A stretch of DNA of 64,000 bases, taken from assembly GCF_030247185.1 (NCBI RefSeq), contig NC_080572.1:9689007-9753006 (forward strand), in the 5' to 3' direction. Source of the DNA: Malaya genurostris (Eukaryota > Arthropoda > Insecta > Diptera > Culicidae). The notes under the pieces are model-generated. The model ran no database searches and was not told the origin of the DNA. It saw only the letters and a program-made list of their open reading frames with translations. Below, piece by piece: positions 56,731-64,000 of the stretch. How positions within the stretch are numbered: position 1 is the first letter of the stretch; every line of letters begins with the position of its first letter. A program made the translations under genes and the position numbers.

Positions 56731-59410
56731 TTTGCTGTTGTAAATTTCTGCAATTGCTCTCGTTTGCCAAAAATAGTTCTACCTTCAACCGACGAGCATT
56801 GATGGATACTTTAATGATAAAATGATCATATGATGATATATCTTACTACAACAAAGAATGGACGCAGATGCGACCTGTGAATAAATCATCGACCTGTGAA
56901 TAAATCATCTCGCATGAACATATCCATGATATAGATCATTTTGCTTTATAAATAACGAATGATAGGCATGCTTTCATGAGAAAACATGTGTTATGGTTTT
57001 CATGATTTTTTAATCATGATATCGACACTGAATTTTTATCCGTGTGTAAATGTAACTTTTCCCGCAGTCTTTTATCGCCGATTCCGAGTATCTGTTTGCT
57101 TTGTTTACTGAAATTTAACCACCGTCAGCTAGTAGAAATTCACGTATCTGTTTGGGATGTATCTGTTTGGGATGTATCTTTTGGGTTGGAAATGTTAGAT
57201 ATGCTACCTCCAGCAGTCTTGTCGGTGAAGGACAATATTTGTTTGTACATACTTTCATTGCTTCGGGCTAGATTTTGATGAAATGTAAAGGATAGTATTA
57301 TGATTTGTTTCCCGTTGACGATTTGATTAATGATATGATTTGTTAAAATCAAATGGAAACTTTTTTGAACTTTCTCAAAGTCATCGTGTGGTCATGAGCA
57401 AGGTTGGTGAATCGGATTTGTTTATTACTGGTGCTTGCACAGAGTAGACAGAAGTGTCACGATCAAACGGTTTGCAATGATGACTAAATGCTTCATTTTG
57501 TTCGTGATTTTAAAATGAGAAATTATTCATAAACTATGCTGACTCAGGTGAGGATGACTGTCGTAAAAATATGTGATTTATTTAAATGTATAACGGCATA
57601 ACTAAAATACATCTAGATTGCCCAGTGTAATATTTATGTAATTGAGCAACCCGTGACACATATACCTCTTTTATATTCCGATTACATTGTATTAAACCTA
57701 TTCTTATGATAGAAAATAAAGCTAATTTTCCACTCCATCTATTCATTCAAAGCTTTGCTATGTTTCAATGAGTCAAAGACTGAACGTTAATAAAAAGAAA
57801 ACGATTCTCGTGTTGCTTCCTTAAAATTAATTTTATGACATTTCGGCGTTCATATTATTTCATCTTATTAATTTTTTTCATCGTGCCTACATGCTAATGT
57901 GGTTTGTATAACTCTGGCATACTCGGATTTTCTAGTTATCCACAAAACTTCTTTTGACAAGTAGATTATTACTACTAAATGTCGATGACAAGTTTATGTT
58001 TTCCTTCTTCTTTGGGCTAACGATGAATAGTCTAAGGGCGCCTATCCTCGGATGAGAGTCGTAGTCAATAAGCACTACTGAACCATTGCTGTCAAATGAT
58101 GAAGAACGTCTAGGAAGAATCATATTGAAGGTTGTATGCATGATCACCTAGTAGTTTGCACGCACACCTAGTAGTTTGTATGCATAGTAAATGTAGTTTT
58201 CTTTTTAAATTAAATTATACAATGATGATTAGATTAGATCCAATACGTGCCTTACTCATTTATTTAGTACACTTTCATCAGTTGTGCCTCCTTAGCTCAT
58301 CATAGAACACATTTGGGCTAAGTTGAAGTTTGTGTGACACATTTCTAGATACGCTAACATTTTCTAGTAATAAATTTCTTCAACTCGTAGAGTGATTATC
58401 CAGGTTCTTACACTATCGGCTAATGCACCCAGCAGCGATAGCTGACCTCACTCTAACAAAATGGCTTTAACATATCAGATAAATTGTGGGACTGAGATAA
58501 ATGACGACACGGTACCCTATCATTTGAGACCCTGCTTAATCGTAAGCCGGTTCAATATCCAATGCAGTTTGTTAGGACTGTTATCTTAGACGAAATGGCC
58601 AGACACTTGACTCCCCGCTATCCTTTAATTACGTTGGCCCATAATCACCCTTTTCTTTGCTAAAAGATTTCTTATTCACTGGTTCGCCTAAGTTAGAGGA
58701 GGTACTTATTTGAAGGCAAGACAGCTGAATTTGGGGTAATGGCTTATTCCTGCTGCAGCTTTCGTCTATTCGAACGAGGAAAGAAGCCAGCGGCTATAAA
58801 CTCAGACGGACTATCAGTTGTTGTTTCGTACCAGGCTACACAACTTTGCTGCCGGTACTGATGAAAAGCAATAAATAGAACTTATCTTCCACTCTGGCTT
58901 TCCGACTGGGTCTGTTAGCATGGCTTGCAAGTAGTTACATTCACTACTAAACAGCACATCCACGGTAATAATCCGCTCGAAGACTTGCCAACCATCGATA
59001 CTGGTTGAAAGTATGTTTTACTCACTCTACAAACATTACAGTTTAATTTAGTTTATGGCCAAAAGGAACCAGTCAAGTGCCCAAATCCCATATAATAATA
59101 CCATGGCATGTTATGGGAAGAGCAAGTGCATTGGGCACCCTTACATTTGGCTCTCCGATAAGAATTGAGAGTAGCTGTTGTATTTGTGACTCTGAAATTT
59201 CTTGCCCATAATTCCTCTACTTAGTCTAGTTTTCATCCAAGTCTGAATAGGGATGGTGAACCGACACGTTTCACAAGCCTTTTATTATTAATCCAATGAT
59301 ATAGAAACCTCTGGTTTCATTGCTCCAAGGTTAAAAGTAATGTGGCTAATCGTAGATCTCACTACTGATTCTCAAAATTACTTTCTAAATAATCGAAAAA
59401 ACTTTTCTTT
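56731..59410. other. Unassigned sequence
   Basis: 58000-59400 is of complex composition without A/T runs and without any long frame. The direct repeat 'CACCTAGTAGTTTG' occurs twice (about 58146 and 58167), and 'ATCTGTTTGGGATGT' is duplicated near 57150. No gene or known element recognised. Confidence 0.35.
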
Positions 59411-60370
59411 TTGCCTTTCTCACTTTCTCATATAGAAAGGTTATGCAATCACTTGAAAAACCGACTAATAAAAATTGTCATATACCATTCGACTCAGTTC
59501 ATCGAGCTGAAAAATCTCTCTCTCTCTCTCTCTCTCTGTGCGTTCGTGTGTGTGTGTGTCAAATAATCTCACCAGGTTTTCTCGGAGATGGCTAAACCGA
59601 TTTTGACAAACTTAGATTCAAATGAAAGGCCTCATGGCCCATACGGAATTCCTGAATTTCATCCGGATCCGACTTCCGGTTCCGGAGTTATAGGGTAAAG
59701 TGTGTTACATATTGTACACCATCACTTAAACCGGCGAAACAAAAACACTTAAAAAAAATTCTAAACTGATCTCAAAACTACACAAATCGATGGTCAATGC
59801 CAGTAGGCAACTAAACAAACCGATTCCGGCTATCCTGGTTCCCGGTATCCGGTTCCGGAAGCACCGGAAATAGTGGCCATATACACCAAAATGGATCTCA
59901 CTCACTTTTCTCTGCATTGGTTTGACCGATTTCCACAAACTTAGATTTAAATGAAAGGTCCGGCACGGAATTTTTGAATTTAATCCGGATCCGGCTTCCG
60001 GTTCCGGAGTTATAGGATAAAGTGTGTAAAAAATTGAACACCGTCACTTAAACCGGCGAAACAAAACACGTAAAAAAATTTCTAAACTGGTCTCATAACT
60101 ACACAAATCGATAGTCATTATCAGTAGGCAACTGAATAAACCGATTCTGGCTATCCTGGTTCCCGGTATCCGGCTCCGGAAGCATAGGAAATAGTGGTCA
60201 TATATGGATCTCACTCACTTTTCTCAGCGATGTTTTGACCGATTTTCATAAACTTAGATTCAAATGAAAGGTCTCCCGGTCCAAAACGGAATTCCCGAAT
60301 TTCATCCGTACTCGACTTGAATATTGTACACCGTCACTTAAACTGACGGAACAAAAACCGTGAAAAATAT
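59411..60370 (+). repeat. Family R, three-unit tandem array
   Basis: After the edge 'TTGCCTTTCTCACTTTCTCA' and a microsatellite, three units begin at the anchor 'CTTAGATT(C/T)AAATGAAAGG' at 59611, 59940 and 60253 (periods 329 and 313 bp). Each holds 'CGACTTCCGGTTCCGGAGTT'-like and 'GAAGCACCGGAAATAGTGGC'-like cores; the third is incomplete. Non-coding; 59726-59938 (-) is a translation of the repeat. Confidence 0.85.
59515..59559. repeat. (CT)n then (TG)n microsatellite
   Basis: About 11 CT units followed by a GT run, inside the family R edge. Confidence 0.95.
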
Positions 60371-60485
60371 TGTAAACTGGACTCCAAACCGTCAATCTTT
60401 GGGTCAAATGAATGGTCTTATGATCCTACCAAAAATTACTGCATATTTTTGGATATAACAAACAGTTAAATCGACGACAATCGTC
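60371..60485. other. Short unassigned spacer
   Basis: AT-rich link between the family R array and the next repeat. Confidence 0.3.
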
Positions 60486-60645
60486 ATTTAGAGTGCGATG
60501 CAAAATTGTATAAAATCTTCCAATTTGAATAAAACTTAGTAGAGTTTGTACGTCATGTTAGTTGGTGGCCGTACGAACCGACTTCTATTATACCGGTTCT
60601 CGGGTTCCGGTGCTGGAAGTGCATATAATAGTGAGCCCACAATTA
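60486..60645 (+). repeat. Uninterrupted copy of the repeat split at 41185-42004
   Basis: 'GTCATTTAGAGTGCGATGCA', 'AATAAAACTTAGTAGAGTTT', 'TTGGTGGCCGTACGAACCGA' and 'AGTGCATATAATAGTGAGCC' run without a break. It serves as the empty-site reference for the interrupted copy. The frame at 60546-60926 starts in it and has no domain. Confidence 0.75.
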
Positions 60646-60799
60646 ATTACACAATTTCGATAAACTGGCAACACGGAACACTCGAATTCACAAGAGTGAC
60701 AGCAGAGATGCCTGATAATTCAATGGAAAGTCTGTATTACTTAGAGCAAATTCAGCAGATGGAAGTTTTATATGATCCATCTATAATAGAACTAAAACT

Positions 60800-60957
60800 G
60801 AAACAAAGGTATCCCCAGCCAGCCGTTCTAGTTTTATTTATTATTCTCTTTACAGAGAGCGAGCCTAGCCGAGCGTCTGTTCCCCATGTTGGGTCTGCTC
60901 GAAACAGCGTCTGTTCTCCATGTTAGGAGCGGCTGATTACCGTCCTTGTGTCAGTGT
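60800..60957 (+). mobile_element. Probable 5' leader of the RTE-type element
   Basis: 'GCGTCTGTTCCCCATGTT' and 'GCGTCTGTTCTCCATGTT' form a tandem pair. The segment ends in 'GTCAGTGT' (60950-60957), which resumes at 61302 after the MITE. That continuity argues it belongs to the downstream retrotransposon; the true 5' end is not defined. Confidence 0.5.
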
Positions 60958-61301
60958 CAAGGATGCCAGGTCATTTTTTCAAAAATCTTTGATCAAACCC
61001 AAAACCTGTCTGTGAAAATCTGTGAACGTTTTCCGTACCCCAATAGCAGTTTAAAATCAATTTGGTGAGCAAAAAAAAAAAAGGTCTCACTATCCACACG
61101 CTCTGTACCGTTTTCCTCAACCGCTCTGTACTTTTTGGTGCTAAACTGTGCTCGATTTCCAAAATCTGTGATTTATTCAAGAATCTGTGAAAATCTGTGA
61201 TCATTTTCAGATATCTGTGAAAATCTGTGTCATTTTAAAAATCTGTGCAGAAAATTGAATATCTGTGAAACACAGATTAATCTGTGAACCTGACATCCCT
61301 A
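60958..61301. mobile_element. 344-bp hAT-like MITE with perfect 8-bp target duplication
   Basis: Flanked by 'GTCAGTGT' at 60950-60957 and 61302-61309. The left end 'CAAGGATGCCAGGT' and the inverse of the right end 'TAGGGATGTCAGGT' are terminal inverted repeats of hAT form. The interior is largely built from short direct repeats of 'AATCTGTGAAAATCTGTG'. No coding capacity. Confidence 0.85.
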
Positions 61302-61465
61302 GTCAGTGTGGGACTCTAAACAGATCTGACACGATGGCCCTCCGGCGAGACAGGAGGTTGGTGCAAGCCTAACAAACCGCCCGGAAAACACATGTTACGC
61401 ATAATCAAGTAAGAAATACGACTCGGAATAATCGGCAAAGACCTACGCAACGAACTAAGGACTAT

Positions 61466-64000
61466 GATTGGAAGCTTGGCACATGGAACTGCAAATCGCT
61501 TGGCTTCCCAGGATACGACCGAATACTGCATGATGAGCTTCAAATCCGCGGCTTCGATATCGTAGCGCTGCAGGAACTTTGTTGGACGAGATAGAAGGTA
61601 TGGAAAAGTGGGCATCGAGCGCCTATCTTCTACCAGAGCTGTGGCACAACCAGCGTTCTAGGAACGGGATTTGTAGTGTTGGGCAAGATGCGTCAGCGCG
61701 TGATTGGGTGGCAGCCAATCAGTGATAGGATGTGCGTATTGAAGATCAAGGGCCGTTTCTTCAATTACAGCATCATCAACGTGCACTGCCCCCATGAGAC
61801 GAGACCCGATGACGAGAAGGAAGCATTTTACGCGCAGCTGGAACGAACCTACGACAGCTGTCCACGGCGGGATGTAAAACTCGTCATCGGCGACATGAAT
61901 GCTCAGGTTGGCCGGGAGGCAATGTACAGGCCCGTGATCGGGCTGGAGAGCCTGCACGCGGTAACAAACGACAACAGTCAACGATGCGTAAACTTTGCAG
62001 CCTCCCGCGGAATGGTAGTTCGGTAGCACCTTCTTCCCCGCAAAGATATCCACGAAGCAACCTGGAGATCACATAATCAACATACGGAATATCAAATCGA
62101 CCACGTTCTCATAGACAGGCGATTATTTCTCATAGACAGGTGATTATCGACCACGTTCTCATAGACAGGCGACGTCATCAATGTCCGCACTTACCGCAGT
62201 GCCAACATTGATTCTGACCACTACCTTGTCGCGGTTTGTATGCGCTCAAAACTATCGACGATGCACAACACTCGTTGTACAGGAACGCCGGGACTCAATC
62301 TTGAGCAGCTACGTAGCGTTCGTACTGCAGAGGAATACGCGCAACAACTGGAGCAAGTGCTACCAACGGAAGAGCAGCTTGGCGCGGCGAGTCTTGAAGA
62401 CGGCTGGAGGAATATAAGATCCGCCGTGAGTAGCACTGCTGCAACCGTTCTAGGTACGAGGTTATCGAATCGAGGAAATGACTGGTTTGGCAGCGAATGT
62501 CAAGAATTGGTCGAAGAGAAGAATGCAGCAAGGGCGAGGATGCTACAACACCGCACTAGAGCGAACGAGGAACGATACAGACAGGCGCGGAACAGACAGA
62601 ACACGGTTTTCCGAAGGAAAAAGCGCCACCAGGAAGACCAAGATCGCGAAGCGATGGAACAGCTGTACCGCGCAAATGATACACGGAAATTCTCTGAGAA
62701 GGTGAACCGCTCACGTAGAGGCTTCACGCCACAGGCCGAAATGTGCAGAGATACCAGTGGTAACCTTCTCACGAACGAACGTGAGGTGATCGACAGGTGG
62801 AAGCAGTACTATGACGAGCATCTGAATGGCGAAGCACAAGATACAGAGAACGACACAGGAAACAATCTGGGTGCACGCTCAGCCGACGACAGATTCCCAG
62901 CACCTGATCTGTCGGAGATAAGTGAGGAGATCGGTGGAAATGACCAGTTACCAGGCGAGCTGCTCAAACATGAAGGAGAGGCATTGGCTAGTTCGCTGCA
63001 CTTAATGATTTCTAAGATTTGGAAGGAAGAGATTCTACCGCAGAAATGGATGGATGGAGTGGTATGTCCCGTCTACAAAAAGGGCGATAAGCTCGACTAT
63101 TGCAATTACCGCGCAATCACATTGCAGAACGCCGCCTACAAGGAATTCTCCCAAATTCTTCGCCGTCGTCTATCACCAATAGCTAAGGAATTCGTAGAGC
63201 CGTACCAAGCGGGATTTACTGGATCCCTCGCCACTACGGATCACATATTCGCGATAAGACAAGTACTCCAGAAGTGTCGTGAATACAACGTACCCACGCA
63301 TCACCTATTCATTGATTTCAAAGCTACATACGACACAATCAATCGAGAACAGCTATGACAGATAATGGTTTCCCGGATAAACTGACGCGATAGGTCAAAG
63401 CAACGATGGATAGAGTGATGTGCTACGTCCGAGTATCTTGGACGCTCTCGAGTCCCTTCGAATCTCGGAGAAGGCTACGGCAAGGTGATGGACTCTCTTG
63501 TATCTTGTTCAATATTGCCTTGGAAGGTGTGATTCGAAGAGCGAGAATCGACACGAGTGGCACGATCTTCCGAAAGTCCGTACAACTTTTTGGCTTCGCT
63601 GACGATATTGATATTGTGACACGTAAACTTGAGAAGATGACGGAAACCTACATCGGACTGAAAGTTGAAGTTAGGCGTATCGGACTGGCCATAAATGTGT
63701 CAAAACCAAAGTACATAAGAGGAAGAGGCTCTAGAGAAGAAACACTACGCCTCCCACCTCGAATATTGATAGACGGTGACGATATCGAGGTGGTTGACGA
63801 GTTCGTGTATTTGGGCTCACTGGTGACCAACGATAATGACACCAGCAGAGAAATTCAGAGACGTATTTTGGCAGGGAATCGTGCGTACTTTGGACTCAGA
63901 AAAACCCTTCGATCGAGAAAAGTACGCCAACGCACGAAATTGATCATCTACAAAACGCTCATTAGACCGGTTGTTCTCTATGGCCACGAGACCTGGACTA
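61466..64000 (+). pseudogene. RTE-like endonuclease/reverse transcriptase, damaged
   Basis: Endonuclease: 'KLGTWNCKSLGFPGYDRIL' (Asn of GTWN), 'FDIVALQELCW' (Glu), a TAG stop at 61592, then 'IINVHCPHE', 'VIGDMNAQVGR' (Asp/Asn), a TAG at 62024, 'HEATW', 'QIDHVLIDRR', a local duplication with two more stops, and 'NIDSDHYLVAV' (Asp-His). RT: an open stretch (62240-63358) with 'LPGELLKHEGEALASSLHLM', 'VCPVYKKGDKLDYCNYRAIT' and 'HHLFIDFKATYD' (motif A). A TGA at 63356 sits where Trp is usual, and a frame change follows. Then come 'RQGDGLSCILFNIALEG' and 'FGFADDIDIV' (63595-63606 encode FADD), with another TAG near 63392, and the frame is open to the window end with 'DEFVYLGSLVTND' and 'IYKTLIRPVVLYGHETWT'. 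Non-functional as read; the family is clear. Confidence 0.85.
62098..62172 (+). repeat. Local tandem duplication within the endonuclease
   Basis: 'CGACCACGTTCTCATAGACA' occurs at 62098 and 62148, with a third partial copy 'TTCTCATAGACAGG' between them. It introduces two stops without changing the downstream frame. Confidence 0.85.

Larger units (their letters stand above)
61302..64000 (+). mobile_element. RTE-clade-like non-LTR retrotransposon, running off the window
   Basis: A single long coding region with an APE-type endonuclease followed directly by reverse transcriptase, and no ORF1-like finger protein, fits RTE-type elements (known in Aedes). The region is damaged but readable to the window edge, where the C-terminal RT extension is still in progress. 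Confidence 0.8.

Noticed and set aside
1..64000. Endogenous viral elements (common in mosquito genomes)
   Set aside because: No frame of meaningful length resembled viral polymerase, nucleoprotein or glycoprotein; all recognisable polymerase motifs belong to LINE-type elements.

Overview
The window looks like non-genic or intronic DNA from a culicine mosquito, most likely Aedes. The grounds are: AT-rich DNA with no recognisable host exon; two lineages of Tc1/mariner transposase with a DD37E triad, a type described from mosquitoes (ITmD37E); CR1-, Jockey- and RTE-type non-LTR retrotransposons; tRNA-derived SINEs; and a dispersed repeat with 'CCGGAACCGGAAGTC'-like cores that I associate with culicine genomes. 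The species is inferred, not proven. Nearly all recognisable coding potential is transposon-derived. I found no rRNA, CRISPR array, operon or convincing host gene.

Layout. 0-8.8 kb: AT-rich DNA with a fold-back, two SINE-A copies, a TIR-bounded MITE and degenerate dispersed repeats. 8.8-10.1 kb: a complete-ended but decayed DD37E transposon. 10.3-11.7 kb: a ~230-bp repeat complex. 13.4-16.7 kb: a long hairpin, a second DD37E relic, and a complete-ended Tc1 element with paired direct repeats in each inverted terminus. 17.4-26.4 kb: SINE-B copies and mostly unassigned DNA. 26.4-31.4 kb: an almost intact CR1-like element (minus strand) inside an older mariner relic. 32.5-33.5 kb: a Jockey-type reverse transcriptase relic. 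34.6-36.1 kb: two SINE-C copies in inverted orientation. 38.7-42.0 kb: a nest of fold-back elements carrying smaller MITEs. 42-60.4 kb: SINE-A copies, MITEs, satellite-like repeats and microsatellites between unassigned blocks. 60.8-64 kb: an RTE-type retrotransposon that leaves the window, its leader split by a hAT-like MITE.

How the parts relate. Only the CR1-like element comes close to a working gene set: ORF1 (PHD finger, coiled coil, basic tail) is open, and ORF2 (endonuclease plus reverse transcriptase) is broken by a single frameshift next to the YADD site. The SINEs and MITEs have no coding capacity and would depend on enzymes from autonomous elements. Insertion order can be read in several places: mariner before CR1; dispersed repeat before fold-backs before small MITEs; RTE before the hAT-like MITE. 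I found no new multi-gene biological system. The notable content is the nested insertion history, several repeat families present more than once in the window, and clear target-site duplications.
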